This document shows positions 8,967 to 20,691 of a stretch of 64,000 nucleotides of DNA, in pieces; positions within the stretch are counted from its first letter, which is position 1; every line of letters starts with the position of its first letter. Source of the stretch: Hyphomicrobiales bacterium (GTDB lineage Bacteria > Pseudomonadota > Alphaproteobacteria > Rhizobiales > Rhizobiaceae); the NCBI GenBank assembly GCA_900471515.1, contig UCFC01000002.1, forward strand, positions 1 to 64,000. The letters are read 5' to 3'. A program made the translations under genes and the position numbers. The notes under the pieces are model-generated. The model worked only from the letters and a program-made list of their open reading frames with translations, had not been told where the DNA came from and did not search any database.

Positions 8967-9980
8967 TCAGGCCTCCATCACTTCGGCAAGCGCACGTCCG
9001 ACGCGGCCGGGTCCGGGGAAATAATCCCATTCCTGCGCATGCGGATAGGGCGTGTCCCAGCCGGCGACGCGCACGATCGGGGCTTCGAGCTGATAGAAGC
9101 AATGTTCCTGCACCAGCGACACGATCTCGGCGCCGAAGCCCGAGGTCAAGGTCGCTTCGTGCACGACGACGCAGCGCCCGGTCTTGGCCACGGACTTGAC
9201 GATCGTGTCGAGGTCGAGCGGCAGGAGGCTCCTGAGATCGATCACCTCGGCATCGATGCCGGCATCCTCGGCGGCGGCGAGCGCCACATGCACCATCGTG
9301 CCGTAGGCGACCACGGTCACAGCCGAGCCCGCACGCCGCACCTCCGCCCTGCCGATCGGGATCGTATAATGTCCTTCCGGCACCTCGCCGAGGTCGTGTT
9401 TCGACCAAGGCGTCACCGGCCGCTCGTGATGGCCGTCGAAGGGTCCGTTATAGAGCCGCTTCGGCTCCAGGAACATGACCGGATCGGGATCCTCGATCGC
9501 CGCAATCAGCAGGCCCTTGGCGTCATAGGGGTTGGAGGGCACCACCACTTTCAGGCCGCAGACATGGGTAAACAGCGCCTCCGGGCTCTGGCTGTGCGTC
9601 TGGCCGCCGAAAATGCCGCCGCCGGTCGGCATGCGCACGACGATCGGGCAGGTGAAATCGCCGTTCGAGCGGTAGCGAATGCGGGCCGCCTCCTGCGTCA
9701 GCTGATCGTAAGCCGGATACATATAATCGGCGAACTGGATTTCGACGCAGGGCTTCAGCCCATAGGCGGCCATGCCGATCGCCGTGCCGACAATGCCGGA
9801 TTCGCTGATCGGCGTGTCGAAACAGCGCGTCGTGCCGTATTTTGCCTGCAGGCCCTGGGTGCAGCGGAAGACGCCGCCGAAATAACCGACGTCCTCACCG
9901 AAGACCACGACATTGTCGTCGCGCGCCATCGAGACGTCCATGGCGCTGCGCACGGCCTCGATCATCGTCATCCGGGCCAT
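8967..9980 (-). CDS. bkdA2: Branched-chain alpha-keto acid dehydrogenase E1 beta subunit
   Basis: 337 residues, matching bacterial BkdA2. It starts MARMTMIEAVRSAMDVSM and has the transketolase-type segments VVFGEDVGYFGGVFRCTQGL, FDTPISESGIVGTAIGMA, EIQFADYMYPAYDQL and MPTGGGIFGGQTHSQSPE. The ATG at 9980 is chosen because it falls one base after the E1 alpha stop, with AGGCGGGG upstream; earlier in-frame codons lie inside the alpha gene. With E1 alpha it forms the alpha2beta2 thiamine-diphosphate decarboxylase that acts on the keto acids of Val, Ile and Leu. Confidence 0.95.
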   Translation of the reverse strand: MARMTMIEAVRSAMDVSMARDDNVVVFGEDVGYFGGVFRCTQGLQAKYGTTRCFDTPISESGIVGTAIGMAAYGLKPCVEIQFADYMYPAYDQLTQEAARIRYRSNGDFTCPIVVRMPTGGGIFGGQTHSQSPEALFTHVCGLKVVVPSNPYDAKGLLIAAIEDPDPVMFLEPKRLYNGPFDGHHERPVTPWSKHDLGEVPEGHYTIPIGRAEVRRAGSAVTVVAYGTMVHVALAAAEDAGIDAEVIDLRSLLPLDLDTIVKSVAKTGRCVVVHEATLTSGFGAEIVSLVQEHCFYQLEAPIVRVAGWDTPYPHAQEWDYFPGPGRVGRALAEVMEA

Positions 9981-9981
9981 G

Positions 9982-11232
<1,251 letters not shown>

Positions 11233-11274
11233 TTATCGGCCCCGCTCCTCTCCTCCAGAAGCAGGACCCACTTG

Positions 11275-12402
11275 TTACAGGTTGCGGGCGATCACCATGC
11301 GCTGCACGTCGCTCGTTCCCTCATAGATCTGACAGATGCGCACATCGCGATAGATGCGCTCCACCGGATAGTCGGCCATGTAGCCGTAACCGCCATGGAT
11401 CTGGATCGCGTCGGAACAGACGCGTTCGGCCATTTCGGAAGCGAACAGCTTGGCCATCGAGGCCTCCGACAGGCAGGGCAATCCCGCCTCCCGCAGCGAG
11501 GCCGCGTGGAACACCAGCTGGCGCGCCGCCTCTATCCGCGTCGCCATGTCGGCGAGCCGGAAAGCGACCGCCTGGTGCTCGACAATCAGCTTGCCGAAGG
11601 CGCTCCGTTCCCGGGCATAATCGCGAGCCGCCTCGAAGGCTGCTTTCGCCATGCCGACGGCCTGTGCGGCGATGCCGATCCGCCCACCTTCGAGATTGGC
11701 AAGCGCGATACGATAGCCCTCCCCTTCCCCGCCGAGGCGGAACTCAGCGGGGATGCGCATGTTGTTGAAGGCGATCTGGCAGGTGTCGGAGGAATGCAGG
11801 CCGAGCTTTTCCTCGACCCGGATCACCTCATAGCCCGGAGTATCGGTCGGCACGATGAAAGCCGTGATCCCTTTCTTGCCGGCATCGGGATCGGTGACGG
11901 CAAAGACGATAATGACCTGGCCGTTCTTGCCCGAAGTGATGAACTGCTTGGCGCCGTCGAGCACATAATGATCTCCGTCGCGCCGCGCCCGCGTTTTCAG
12001 GTTCGAGGCGTCGGAGCCGGCCTGCGGCTCCGTCAGCGCAAAACCGCCGATCCATTCGCCGCTTGCAAGCTTCGGCAGAAAGCGCTGGCGCTGCTCTTCA
12101 TTGCCGAATTTCAGGATGGGCACACAGCCGACCGAACTGTGCACGCTCATGATGGTGGAGCAGGGACCGTCGCCGGCAGCGATCTCCTCAAGGGCCGCGG
12201 CATAGGCAATGACACCCGTATCCGATCCGCCATAGGCCTCCGGCACCAGCATGCCGAGCAGCCCGAGTTCGCCCATCTCCCGCAATTCCTCACGGGGGAA
12301 GAGAGAGTCCCGGTCGCGTTTTGCCGCGCCAGGCGCGAGCCTTTCGCGGGCGAAGTCGCGGGCGAGATCGCGGATCTGCTGCTGAAGTTCGGAAAGGATC
12401 AT
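11275..12402 (-). CDS. Acyl-CoA dehydrogenase, short/branched-chain type
   Basis: 375 residues, FAD-dependent. It has [19 protein letters not shown] (FAD/substrate loop), [16 protein letters not shown], and the C-terminal [21 protein letters not shown]. The catalytic base is the Glu of IYEGTSDVQ (E361), the position used by short-chain and short/branched-chain enzymes and not by isovaleryl-CoA dehydrogenase. In the bkd operon its likely substrates are 2-methylbutyryl-CoA and isobutyryl-CoA, giving tiglyl-CoA and methacrylyl-CoA (inference from context). It is 15 bp downstream of the thiolase gene. Confidence 0.92.
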   Translation of the reverse strand: MILSELQQQIRDLARDFARERLAPGAAKRDRDSLFPREELREMGELGLLGMLVPEAYGGSDTGVIAYAAALEEIAAGDGPCSTIMSVHSSVGCVPILKFGNEEQRQRFLPKLASGEWIGGFALTEPQAGSDASNLKTRARRDGDHYVLDGAKQFITSGKNGQVIIVFAVTDPDAGKKGITAFIVPTDTPGYEVIRVEEKLGLHSSDTCQIAFNNMRIPAEFRLGGEGEGYRIALANLEGGRIGIAAQAVGMAKAAFEAARDYARERSAFGKLIVEHQAVAFRLADMATRIEAARQLVFHAASLREAGLPCLSEASMAKLFASEMAERVCSDAIQIHGGYGYMADYPVERIYRDVRICQIYEGTSDVQRMVIARNL

Positions 12403-12417
12403 GGGCCTTGCCCTCCC

Positions 12418-13605
12418 CTAATGCCGCTCGATGGCAACGGCGGTTGCCTCGCCGCCGCCGATACAGAGTGCCGCCATGCCGCGCTTCAGGTCGTAACGGT
12501 CGAGCGCCGACAGAAGCGTCACCAGAATACGGGCACCGGACGCGCCGATCGGATGGCCGAGCGCACAGGCGCCACCATGCACGTTCACCTTGTCATGCGG
12601 CAGGTCGAGGTCGCGCATGGCCGCCATGGCAACGACGGCGAAGGCCTCGTTGATTTCGAAGAGATCGACATCGGAGAGCGGCAGGCCGGTCCGGTCCGAA
12701 AGCTTCTGCAAAGCACCGATCGGCGCCGTGGCGAAGAGATTGGGCGCCTGCGAATGCGTGGCATGGCCGAGGATGGTGGCGAGCGGCTTGAGGCCACGGC
12801 GTTCCGCCTGCGAGCGGCGCATGAGGATGAGGGCGGCCGCACCATCGGAAATCGAACTGGAATTTGCCGCCGTCACCGTACCGCCGTCGCGGAAAGCGGG
12901 CTTCAGGGTCGGGATCTTGTCAGGCTTTACCTTACCCGGCTGCTCGTCGCGGCTTGCCACCAGTTCGGCCCTGCCGGATTTTATCGTGACGGGCACGATT
13001 TCCTTCTCGAAACAGCCCTCGGCAATCGCCTTCTGCGCTCGCGTCAGCGAGGTCACGGCATAGGCGTCCTGCGCCTCGCGCGTGAACTGATAGGCTTCGG
13101 CGCAATCCTCCGCGAAGCTGCCCATCAAGCGCCCCTTGTCATACGCATCCTCCAGCCCGTCGAGGAACATATGGTCCACGACCCGCCCATGGCCGAGCCT
13201 GTAACCCGCACGGGCACGATCAAGGAGATAGGGCGCATTGGTCATGCTTTCCATGCCGCCGGCGACCGCGATCGAGCCGCTGCCGGCCGCGATCAGGTCA
13301 TGGGCCATCATGACCGCCTTCATGCCGGAGCCGCACATCTTGTTGACCGTGCTGGCGCCCGTCCCAAAGGGCAGGCCGGCATGGATCGCCGCCTGACGGG
13401 CCGGCGCCTGCCCTTGGCCGGCCGGCAATACGCAGCCGAAAACGACCTCATCGATCGCATCGGCCGCAACGCCGCTGCGCAAAAGCGCTGCGCGGATTGC
13501 CACGGCGCCCAGTTCCGGGGCGGCCGCATCCCTGAGTTCACCCTGAAAGCTGCCGATCGGCGTGCGGGCCGCGCCGACGATGACGATAGGATCCTGCAAG
13601 GTCAT
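12418..13605 (-). CDS. Acetyl-CoA acetyltransferase-type thiolase
   Basis: 395 residues. The nucleophilic Cys91 lies in NKMCGSGMKAV; the C-terminal motifs are NVHGGACALGHPIGASGAR (His) and CIGGGEATA (second Cys). This is a complete type-II thiolase. In this operon the logical reaction is thiolysis of 2-methylacetoacetyl-CoA to propionyl-CoA and acetyl-CoA in isoleucine degradation. Acetoacetyl-CoA from the leucine branch is also possible, and the sequence alone does not separate these. It is 23 bp downstream of the SDR gene. Confidence 0.92.
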   Translation of the reverse strand: MTLQDPIVIVGAARTPIGSFQGELRDAAAPELGAVAIRAALLRSGVAADAIDEVVFGCVLPAGQGQAPARQAAIHAGLPFGTGASTVNKMCGSGMKAVMMAHDLIAAGSGSIAVAGGMESMTNAPYLLDRARAGYRLGHGRVVDHMFLDGLEDAYDKGRLMGSFAEDCAEAYQFTREAQDAYAVTSLTRAQKAIAEGCFEKEIVPVTIKSGRAELVASRDEQPGKVKPDKIPTLKPAFRDGGTVTAANSSSISDGAAALILMRRSQAERRGLKPLATILGHATHSQAPNLFATAPIGALQKLSDRTGLPLSDVDLFEINEAFAVVAMAAMRDLDLPHDKVNVHGGACALGHPIGASGARILVTLLSALDRYDLKRGMAALCIGGGEATAVAIERH

Positions 13606-13628
13606 GTTTCCTCCTTCGGGCGAGGCGC

Positions 13629-14396
13629 TCAGCGCGCGCCCATGCGCAACGCGCCGTCGAGGCGGATGACCTCGCCATTCAGCATGTTGTTTTCCAGGAT
13701 ATGGCGCACCAGCGCGGCAAACTCGGCCGGGTGTCCAAGGCGCGGCGGGAAAGGCACGCTCCTGCCGAGCGCCTCGCGCACTTCCGCCGGCATGGCTGCC
13801 ATCATAGGCGTTTCAAAGATGCCGGGCGCGATCGAGACGGTGCGGATGCCGTGGCGCGCAAGCTCGCGGGCAATCGGCAGCGTCATCGCTGCAACCCCAC
13901 CCTTGGAGGCGGCATAGGCGGCCTGACCGATCTGGCCGTCGAAGGCTGCGGCAGAAGACGTATTGACGATTACGCCGCGCTCGCCTTCCGCATCCGGCTC
14001 TGCCGTCTGGATGGCGGCGGCGGCAAGCCGGGTCATGTTGAACGTGCCGATGAGATTGATGGCGATCGTCCGGGCAAAGCTCTGCAGCCGGTGCGGCCCT
14101 TCGCGACCGAGTACTTTCTCCGCAGGCGCAACGCCGGCGCAATTGATAAGCCCGCGAAGCGGGCCGAAGGCGTCGAAGGCCGCGGCAATGACGGCCGCGC
14201 CGTCTTTTTCATCGGTCACGTCGGCCTTGACGAAACGTGCCCCCTGCCCGAGTTCGCCGGCGATCGCCGCGCCGGCATCGGGATTGAGATCGGCAATCGT
14301 CACGCAGCCGCCTGCTTCGACGAGCATGCGCGCCGTTGCGGCTCCAAGCCCGGAGCCGCCGCCGGTAACGATGAAATTTGCGCCGCGGATCTGCAC
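13629..14396 (-). CDS. SDR-family 3-hydroxyacyl-CoA dehydrogenase (2-methyl-3-hydroxybutyryl-CoA type)
   Basis: 255 residues, classical short-chain dehydrogenase. It has the NAD-binding [33 protein letters not shown], the catalytic Ser in [21 protein letters not shown] (Tyr-x3-Lys), and PGIFETPMM. The overall pattern, including the KVLGREGPH and DGQIGQ segments, matches the HSD17B10-like group that oxidises 2-methyl-3-hydroxybutyryl-CoA in isoleucine degradation. It is the first gene of the minus-strand operon and diverges from the AraC-type regulator. The hydratase that would make its substrate is not in this arm. Confidence 0.9.
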   Translation of the reverse strand: MQIRGANFIVTGGGSGLGAATARMLVEAGGCVTIADLNPDAGAAIAGELGQGARFVKADVTDEKDGAAVIAAAFDAFGPLRGLINCAGVAPAEKVLGREGPHRLQSFARTIAINLIGTFNMTRLAAAAIQTAEPDAEGERGVIVNTSSAAAFDGQIGQAAYAASKGGVAAMTLPIARELARHGIRTVSIAPGIFETPMMAAMPAEVREALGRSVPFPPRLGHPAEFAALVRHILENNMLNGEVIRLDGALRMGAR

Positions 14397-14479
14397 GGAA
14401 CGCTCCTCCCTGCCCGGCAGACACTCCTCCAGAGCCCGCCTGAGACACGATTCTAGTCCCTCACCCTATTGCAAGCGAT

Positions 14480-14514
14480 GACAGAATTGCCCCATTATTG
14501 CGGACAGTTTTGCC
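14480..14514. promoter_or_regulatory. Direct repeat GACAGNNTTGCC, probable AraC-type regulator site
   Basis: GACAGAATTGCC at 14480-14491 and GACAGTTTTGCC at 14503-14514 are direct repeats 23 bp apart (about two helical turns) in the 136 bp between the divergent SDR and araC-type genes. The arrangement fits binding by a dimeric AraC-family protein, here the neighbouring regulator (inference). Confidence 0.55.
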
Positions 14515-14532
14515 ATAGATCGCGGAGCGGCG

Positions 14533-15546
14533 ATGGCTGAGATCGAGCGACGCATGATTGCCCCCGGCTTCGTCGAGGAAGCCCTCGACAGCCTGCGACG
14601 GCTGGGAAGGCCGACGGCACCGCTCCTGACCAGGCTCGGCCTGCCGTCAAAGATCGATCAGCCGGTTTCAGCCGAGACCTATGGCGCGCTCTGGCTGGCA
14701 ATCGCCGCCGAGCTGGACGACGAGTTCTTCGGCATGGGCGGCCGGCCGATGCGCAGCGGCAGCTTCACCTTGCTCTGCCATTGCGTTCTGCACGCACCGA
14801 CACTCGGCCACGCGCTCAGGCGCGCCTTGCGTTTCCTCGATGTCGTGCTGGACGATCCGCGCGGCACACTGCTTGTCCGCGACGGCCTGGCACAGGTCGA
14901 GCTTCGCGATGCCGGCGAGCCGCGTTCCGCCTTTGCCTACCGCACCTACTGGATCATCCTGCACGGCATCATCTGCTGGCTGGTCGGCCGGCGCATCCCG
15001 ATCCGTCTCGTCGATTTCCGCTGTGCGGAACCCGGCCAGGGCGCCGACTACCGTCTCTTCTTCGGCGCGCCGGTGCGTTTCTCGCAGCCGATCAGCCGGC
15101 TCGGTTTCGACAGCGCCATGCTCGACCTGCCGATTTCACGCAGCGAACAGTCCCTCAAGCAGTTCCTGCGCGGCGCCCCTGCCAATATCCTCGTGCGCTA
15201 CCGCTACGATGCCGGCATCGCCGCCGCCCTGCGCCGCCGCCTCTCCCAAAGCTCTCCCGCAGCCTGGACGGGCTTCCAGACGCTCGCCAGGGATATGCGC
15301 ATCCCCTCCTCGACCTTGCGGCATCGCCTGCACGACGAGGGTCAGAGCTATGCCGGCATCAAGGACGATATCCGCCGCGACCTTGCCGTCGACATGCTGA
15401 TGAATACGCAGAAGACCATCGGCGAAATTGCCGTGCAGCTCGGCTATTCCGAGCCCAGCGCCTTCTTTCGTGCCTTCAAGAAATGGATGGGCAAAAGTCC
15501 CGAGGCCTATAGGCGCGACGAGGCAAAATCGCCCCGCTGGGAATAG
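14533..15546 (+). CDS. AraC family transcriptional regulator (arabinose-binding-like N-terminal domain)
   Basis: 337 residues. The N-terminal ~200 residues ([21 protein letters not shown] onward) resemble the PF12625 ligand domain found in OruR/ArgR-type AraC regulators. The C-terminal ~100 residues hold the double helix-turn-helix: [20 protein letters not shown] and [33 protein letters not shown]. It sits between the bkd arm and the leucine arm, 65 bp before isovaleryl-CoA dehydrogenase. It is the obvious candidate activator of branched-chain amino acid catabolism, probably sensing a pathway intermediate (inference). The ATG at 14533 follows GGAGCGGCG. Confidence 0.92.
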   Translation: MAEIERRMIAPGFVEEALDSLRRLGRPTAPLLTRLGLPSKIDQPVSAETYGALWLAIAAELDDEFFGMGGRPMRSGSFTLLCHCVLHAPTLGHALRRALRFLDVVLDDPRGTLLVRDGLAQVELRDAGEPRSAFAYRTYWIILHGIICWLVGRRIPIRLVDFRCAEPGQGADYRLFFGAPVRFSQPISRLGFDSAMLDLPISRSEQSLKQFLRGAPANILVRYRYDAGIAAALRRRLSQSSPAAWTGFQTLARDMRIPSSTLRHRLHDEGQSYAGIKDDIRRDLAVDMLMNTQKTIGEIAVQLGYSEPSAFFRAFKKWMGKSPEAYRRDEAKSPRWE

Positions 15547-15611
15547 ACTTCGATCAAGGGAGCTTTGAACCGGCCGCAACCCGCGCTACATATTTTGGCG
15601 GGAGGAATGCC

Positions 15612-16757
15612 ATGTTTGATTTTTCGCTCGGCGAAACCGCGGACGCGATCCGCGAGGCGACGGCGCGATTTGCCGCCGACAATATTGCTCCGATCGCAAC
15701 GGAGATCGACGAAAGCAACACCTTTCCACGCCAGCTCTGGCCGCAGATGGGTGCGCTCGGCCTGCACGGCATCACCGTCGAAGAGGAATTCGGCGGGACG
15801 GGTCTCGGTTATCTCGACCATGTCGTCGCCATGGAAGAGGTTTCGCGTGCCTCTGCATCCGTGGGCCTGAGTTACGGCGCCCATTCCAATCTCTGCGTCA
15901 ACCAGATCCGCCGCTGGGCGACGGCGGAGCAGAAGCATCGCTATCTGCCGAAGCTGATTTCCGGCGAGCATGTCGGTTCGCTTGCCATGTCCGAAGCCGG
16001 TTCGGGCTCGGATGTCGTTTCCATGCGGCTGAGGGCCGAGCGCAAGGGCGATCGCTTCATTCTCAACGGCACGAAATTCTGGATCACCAATGCGCCGCAT
16101 GCCGACGTGCTCGTCGTCTATGCCAAGACCGACCCGGCCGCCGGGCCGAAGGGTATTTCGGCCTTCATCATCGAGAAAGGCATGCCCGGCTTCAGCGTTT
16201 CCAAGAAGCTCTCAAAGCTCGGCATGCGCGGCAGCGATACGGCCGAACTCGTTTTTCAGGATTGCGAGGTGCCGGCGGAGGCGCTGATGGGGCGCGAAGG
16301 CGACGGCGTGAAGATCCTGATGTCGGGCCTGGACTATGAGCGCGCCGTGCTTGCTGCCGGGCCGCTCGGCATCATGCAAGCCTGCCTGGACGTGGTGCTG
16401 CCCTATGTGCGGGAGCGCAAGCAGTTCGGCAGGGCCATCGGCGACTTCCAGCTGATGCAGGGCAAGATCGCAGACATGTATGTCGCGATGAATGCGTCGC
16501 GCGCCTATGTCTATTCGGTAGCGCGTGCCTGCGATGCCGGCCGCACGACCCGCTCGGATGCGGCGGCGGCAATCCTCTTTGCCAGCGAAAATGCCGTGAA
16601 AGTGTCGCTGGAGGCCATCCAGGCGCTCGGCGGTGCCGGATATACCAAGGAATGGCCGGTCGAGCGCTTCCTGCGCGATGCCAAGCTCTACGATATCGGG
16701 GCCGGCACCAACGAAATCCGCCGCTATCTGATCGGCCGGGAGCTCATCGCGTCATGA
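15612..16757 (+). CDS. ivd: Isovaleryl-CoA dehydrogenase
   Basis: 381 residues, FAD enzyme converting isovaleryl-CoA to 3-methylcrotonyl-CoA in leucine degradation. Two features separate it from other acyl-CoA dehydrogenases. A Glu (E243) in [15 protein letters not shown] matches the catalytic base of isovaleryl-CoA dehydrogenases. The usual C-terminal catalytic Glu is replaced by Gly/Ala in [14 protein letters not shown]. Other motifs are [15 protein letters not shown] and [30 protein letters not shown] precedes the ATG. Its stop overlaps the next start as ATGA. Equivalent to liuA in Pseudomonas. Confidence 0.95.
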   Translation: MFDFSLGETADAIREATARFAADNIAPIATEIDESNTFPRQLWPQMGALGLHGITVEEEFGGTGLGYLDHVVAMEEVSRASASVGLSYGAHSNLCVNQIRRWATAEQKHRYLPKLISGEHVGSLAMSEAGSGSDVVSMRLRAERKGDRFILNGTKFWITNAPHADVLVVYAKTDPAAGPKGISAFIIEKGMPGFSVSKKLSKLGMRGSDTAELVFQDCEVPAEALMGREGDGVKILMSGLDYERAVLAAGPLGIMQACLDVVLPYVRERKQFGRAIGDFQLMQGKIADMYVAMNASRAYVYSVARACDAGRTTRSDAAAAILFASENAVKVSLEAIQALGGAGYTKEWPVERFLRDAKLYDIGAGTNEIRRYLIGRELIAS

Positions 16758-18364
16758 CGGTGATTTCCTCTGACATCGATCGCGACAGCGAGACCTTCAA
16801 GGCCAATAGCAGCAAGAACAAGGCACTGATCGACGAGCTCTACGACCGCTCGGCAAAGATCCGCGAAGGCGGTTCGCCATCGGCACGCGACCGCCACACC
16901 GGAAAGGGCAAACTGCTGCCGCGCGACCGCATCCAGCTCCTGCTCGACGCGGGGAGCCCCTTCCTGGAGATCAGCACGCTGGCGGCGAACGGCATGTACG
17001 GCAACGAGGCGCCCGGGGCAGGGATCATCACCGGCATCGGCCGCGTTCGCGGCCGCGAGGTCATGATCGTCGCCAACGATGCGACGGTAAAGGGCGGCGC
17101 CTATTTTCCGATGACCGTGAAGAAACATCTGCGGGCGCAGGAAATCGCCATGCAGAACAGGTTGACCTGCCTCTATCTGGTCGACAGCGGCGGCGCCAAT
17201 CTTCCGCATCAGGCCGAGGTCTTTCCCGACCGCGATCATTTCGGGGCGATCTTCTACAATCAGGCGCAAATGTCGGCCGAAGGCATTCCGCAGATCGCCT
17301 GCGTCATGGGAAGCTGCACGGCAGGCGGCGCCTACGTGCCCGCCATGTCCGACGAGACGGTCATCGTGCGCAATCAGGGCACCATCTTCCTGGCCGGCCC
17401 GCCGCTGGTGAAGGCTGCGACCGGAGAGATCATTTCGGCCGAAGAGCTCGGCGGCGCCGAAACCCATGGCCGCCGTTCGGGTGTCGTCGATCACGTCGCC
17501 GAAAATGACGAGCACGCGCTGCTTCTCGTGCGCGATATCGTCGCCAGCCTCAACAGCGTGAAATCAGTCGATATCGACATCCAGCCGCCACGCCCGCCGA
17601 AGCTCGATCCGGAAGATCTCAACGGCATCATCCCCGAGGATGTGCGCTCGCCCTATGACGTTCGCGAGGTCATCGGCCGCATCGTCGACGGGTCCGAACT
17701 GCACGAATTCAAGCCTCTCTACGGCACGACGCTGGTCTGCGGCTTTGCCCGAATCTGGGGCATGCCGGTCGCCATCGTCGCCAACAATGGCGTGCTGTTT
17801 TCCGAGAGCGCCCTGAAAGGCGCGCATTTCATCGAGCTTGCCTGCCAGCGCCGCGTGCCGCTGCTGTTCCTTCAGAATATATCGGGTTTCATGGTCGGCG
17901 GGCGTTATGAGGCCAGCGGCATCGCCAAGGACGGGGCGAAGCTGGTGACTGCGGTTGCGACCGCCAGCGTGCCGAAAGTCACAGTCATCATCGGCGGCAG
18001 TTTCGGCGCCGGCAATTACGGCATGTGCGGCCGCGCCTACCGTCCCCGCTTCCTCTTCACCTGGCCGAACAGCCGCATCAGCGTCATGGGCGGCGAACAG
18101 GCGGCTTCCGTGCTCGCCACGATCCGCCGTGATGCCATGGAAGCGCGCGGCGAGACATGGTCGGCAGAGGACGAGGAGGCCTTCAAGGGGCCGATCCGCG
18201 CCGGCTACGAGGCCGAGGGCAGTCCCTATTATGCCACCGCCCGCCTTTGGGACGACGGCATCATCGATCCGCGCCAGACGCGCGACGTGCTGGGCCTTGC
18301 CTTTTCTGCCTGCCTGAATGCGCCGATCCCTCGCGGGACGCGCTTCGGTCTCTTCCGGATGTGA
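16754..18364 (+). CDS. mccB: Methylcrotonoyl-CoA carboxylase beta subunit (carboxyltransferase)
   Basis: 536 residues, carboxyltransferase moving the carboxyl group from biotin to 3-methylcrotonyl-CoA to give 3-methylglutaconyl-CoA. It has [15 protein letters not shown] near the N-terminus, [34 protein letters not shown], and the C-terminal [19 protein letters not shown] followed by [16 protein letters not shown] and [17 protein letters not shown]. This pattern is that of methylcrotonyl rather than propionyl carboxylases. The ATG at 16754 is set by ATGA overlap with ivd. It is followed by the alpha subunit nine bases later. Confidence 0.94.
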   Translation: MTVISSDIDRDSETFKANSSKNKALIDELYDRSAKIREGGSPSARDRHTGKGKLLPRDRIQLLLDAGSPFLEISTLAANGMYGNEAPGAGIITGIGRVRGREVMIVANDATVKGGAYFPMTVKKHLRAQEIAMQNRLTCLYLVDSGGANLPHQAEVFPDRDHFGAIFYNQAQMSAEGIPQIACVMGSCTAGGAYVPAMSDETVIVRNQGTIFLAGPPLVKAATGEIISAEELGGAETHGRRSGVVDHVAENDEHALLLVRDIVASLNSVKSVDIDIQPPRPPKLDPEDLNGIIPEDVRSPYDVREVIGRIVDGSELHEFKPLYGTTLVCGFARIWGMPVAIVANNGVLFSESALKGAHFIELACQRRVPLLFLQNISGFMVGGRYEASGIAKDGAKLVTAVATASVPKVTVIIGGSFGAGNYGMCGRAYRPRFLFTWPNSRISVMGGEQAASVLATIRRDAMEARGETWSAEDEEAFKGPIRAGYEAEGSPYYATARLWDDGIIDPRQTRDVLGLAFSACLNAPIPRGTRFGLFRM

Positions 18365-18373
18365 GGTGGCGCG

Positions 18374-20239
18374 ATGATGGAAAGCCTTCTCATTGCCAAC
18401 AGGGGCGAAATCGCCCGCCGGATCATCCGCACGGCAAAAAGCCTCGGCATCCGCACCATTGCCGTCCATTCCGAAGCCGATGCCGGCCTGCCCTTCGTGA
18501 CGGAAGCGGACGAGGCCGTGGCCATCGGCCCGGCGCCTGCACGCGAGAGCTATCTTTCGCAGGCGCGCATTCTGGAGGCCGCCCGCAGGACCGGTGCGGC
18601 AGCCATCCATCCCGGCTACGGCTTCCTGTCGGAAAATGCCGAATTTGCCAAAGCCGTCGAGAATGCCGGCATCATCTGGGTTGGGGCGCCGCCGGCGGCC
18701 ATCCGCGCCATGGGGCTGAAGGACGCAGCCAAGCAATTGATGCAGACGGCCGGCGTGCCCGTGACACCGGGCTATATGGGCGCCGACCAGAGCGACGAGA
18801 GGCTTGCGGCCGAAGCGGACGCGACAGGCTATCCCGTGCTTGTCAAAGCCGTCGCCGGCGGCGGCGGCAAGGGCATGCGCCGCGTCGATCGGCCGGAAGA
18901 CTTCGCCGAGATGCTCGCTTCCTGCCGCCGCGAGGCAGCCTCCTCCTTCGGCGATGATCGCGTGTTGATCGAGCGCTATATCGCCAATCCGCGCCATATC
19001 GAGGTACAGGTCTTCGCCGACCGTTTCGGCAATTGCGTTCATCTCTTCGAGCGCGACTGCTCGCTGCAGCGCCGGCACCAGAAAGTAATCGAGGAAGCGC
19101 CCGCACCCGGCCTCGATGCCGAAACCCGCGCCTCGATCTGTGAGGCGGCGGTCAGGGCTGCAAAGGCGGTGAACTATATCGGGGCCGGCACTATCGAATT
19201 CATCGCCGACGCTTCCGAGGGCCTGCGTCCGGACCGCATCTGGTTCATGGAGATGAATACAAGGCTGCAGGTGGAGCATCCCGTCACGGAGACCATCACC
19301 GGTGAGGACCTGGTATTCTGGCAATTGCAGGTCGCCGCAGGCCAGCCGCTGCCGAAGGGGCAGGACGAGATAACCATGCAAGGCTGGGCTTTCGAGGCTC
19401 GCCTTTACGCCGAAAACCCTGCCGCCGGCTACCTGCCGTCGATCGGGCGCCTGGATCATCTGCGCCTGCCCGCAGACACCAGGGTCGATAGCGGCGTCGA
19501 GGAAGGCAACGAGATCACCGCCTTCTACGATCCGATGATCGCCAAGATCATTACCCATGGCCCCAATCGTCAGACAGCGCTCTCCAAACTCGTCAAAGCC
19601 TGTGAAAGCATTGAAATCTGGCCGGTAAAATCCAATGCCGGCCTTCTCGCCCGCGTCGCCGCCGATGCGGACTTCCGCGCGGCAAGGGTCGATACCGGCT
19701 TCCTCGACCGCCACGGCGAGACCCTGCTGCCGAAAGAGCCGGATGCGGCGACAATCGACCGGGCGGCGACGGCCCTGGCCACGATTGGCGAAACCGATCC
19801 CTGGTCGGCGCTCGCCGGACTGCGCATTGCGGGCGCAAGCGATGGCCGCACGCGTGTGCGCGTCGGCGATCATCTCTACTGGGGGCATGTCCGCCCCGCT
19901 CCTGGCATCAATGCCGTCCGCATTGGCGAAACCACCGTTCTCTTCGATGCCGGCAATGCCTGGCCGATCGGCCTTGCCGCGGCCAGCGAAATCGAAGCGC
20001 ATCAAGGCGCGGGCGACGGTGCGATCCTCTCGCCGATGCCGGGCCTCGTCATTTCCGTCGATGTCGCGGAAGGCGACCGCGTCGCCAGGGGCGACCGCCT
20101 GCTGACGGTCGAGGCGATGAAGATGGAGCATACGCTGCGCGCGCCCTTTGACGGCGTCGTCGGCAAGTTGCCGGTTTCGGTGGGCGCCAGGGTTTCTGAA
20201 AACCAGCTCGTCGTCAGCGTCATGAAGGGAGAGGATTGA
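18374..20239 (+). CDS. mccA: Methylcrotonoyl-CoA carboxylase alpha subunit (biotin carboxylase + BCCP)
   Basis: 621 residues. The biotin carboxylase domain occupies residues 1-450: LLIANRGEIARRIIRTAKSLG, ATP-grasp AVAGGGGKGMRRV, MEMNTRLQVEHPVTE. A middle domain follows, and a C-terminal biotinyl domain carries the biotin-accepting Lys583 in VEAMKMEH. It forms the dodecameric carboxylase with MccB. Two ATG codons occur in tandem (18374 and 18377), either of which may be used. The stop overlaps the start of the maoC-like gene (TGATG), giving tight coupling. Equivalent to liuD. Confidence 0.94.
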   Translation: MMESLLIANRGEIARRIIRTAKSLGIRTIAVHSEADAGLPFVTEADEAVAIGPAPARESYLSQARILEAARRTGAAAIHPGYGFLSENAEFAKAVENAGIIWVGAPPAAIRAMGLKDAAKQLMQTAGVPVTPGYMGADQSDERLAAEADATGYPVLVKAVAGGGGKGMRRVDRPEDFAEMLASCRREAASSFGDDRVLIERYIANPRHIEVQVFADRFGNCVHLFERDCSLQRRHQKVIEEAPAPGLDAETRASICEAAVRAAKAVNYIGAGTIEFIADASEGLRPDRIWFMEMNTRLQVEHPVTETITGEDLVFWQLQVAAGQPLPKGQDEITMQGWAFEARLYAENPAAGYLPSIGRLDHLRLPADTRVDSGVEEGNEITAFYDPMIAKIITHGPNRQTALSKLVKACESIEIWPVKSNAGLLARVAADADFRAARVDTGFLDRHGETLLPKEPDAATIDRAATALATIGETDPWSALAGLRIAGASDGRTRVRVGDHLYWGHVRPAPGINAVRIGETTVLFDAGNAWPIGLAAASEIEAHQGAGDGAILSPMPGLVISVDVAEGDRVARGDRLLTVEAMKMEHTLRAPFDGVVGKLPVSVGARVSENQLVVSVMKGED

Positions 20240-20691
20240 TGGCCGGCCGCTACTTCGACGAATGGGCTGTCGGCGACCGCATCGCCCATGAGATCCGCCG
20301 CACGGTCACGGAAACCGACAACCTGCTCTTCACCGCGCTCTCCCATAACCCGCAGCCGCTGCATCTCGATGCCGACTATGCGGCGGGCACGGAATTCGGC
20401 CGCATCGTCGTCAACGGAACTTTCACCTTCGCGCTTACCGTCGGGCTCTCGGTTGGCGACACGACACTTGGCACGCTTGTCGCCAATCTCGGCTATGACA
20501 AGGTGACGATGCCCAAGCCCGTCTTCATCGGTGACACGCTTCGGGTGGAGACCGAGGTGACGGAACTCCGGCGTTCCAACTCCCGGCCCGATGCCGGGAT
20601 CGTCACATTCCGGCATATCACGCTGAACCAGCGAAATGAGATCGTCTGCCAGTGCCTGCGCACGGCCATGCTGCGGGTGAAGCCATCATGA
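20239..20691 (+). CDS. MaoC family hydratase
   Basis: 150 residues, a single hot-dog fold hydratase: FDEWAVGDRIAHEIRRTVTETDN, then HNPQPLHLDADYA with the catalytic Asp/His region, and FGRIVVNGTFTFALTVGLS. Members hydrate 2-enoyl-CoA esters. Placed between MccA and a CitE-type lyase, it is the best local candidate for hydrating 3-methylglutaconyl-CoA to HMG-CoA, a step done by a crotonase (LiuC) in Pseudomonas-type clusters. This matches the gene content I recall from the M. tuberculosis leucine cluster. The ATG at 20239 overlaps the mccA stop. Substrate is inferred. Confidence 0.87.
   Translation: MAGRYFDEWAVGDRIAHEIRRTVTETDNLLFTALSHNPQPLHLDADYAAGTEFGRIVVNGTFTFALTVGLSVGDTTLGTLVANLGYDKVTMPKPVFIGDTLRVETEVTELRRSNSRPDAGIVTFRHITLNQRNEIVCQCLRTAMLRVKPS

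Noticed and set aside
17564..20131. Long minus-strand open frame opposite the methylcrotonyl-CoA carboxylase genes
   Set aside because: It lies entirely antisense to mccB and mccA, whose motifs are complete; its sequence shows no recognisable fold.
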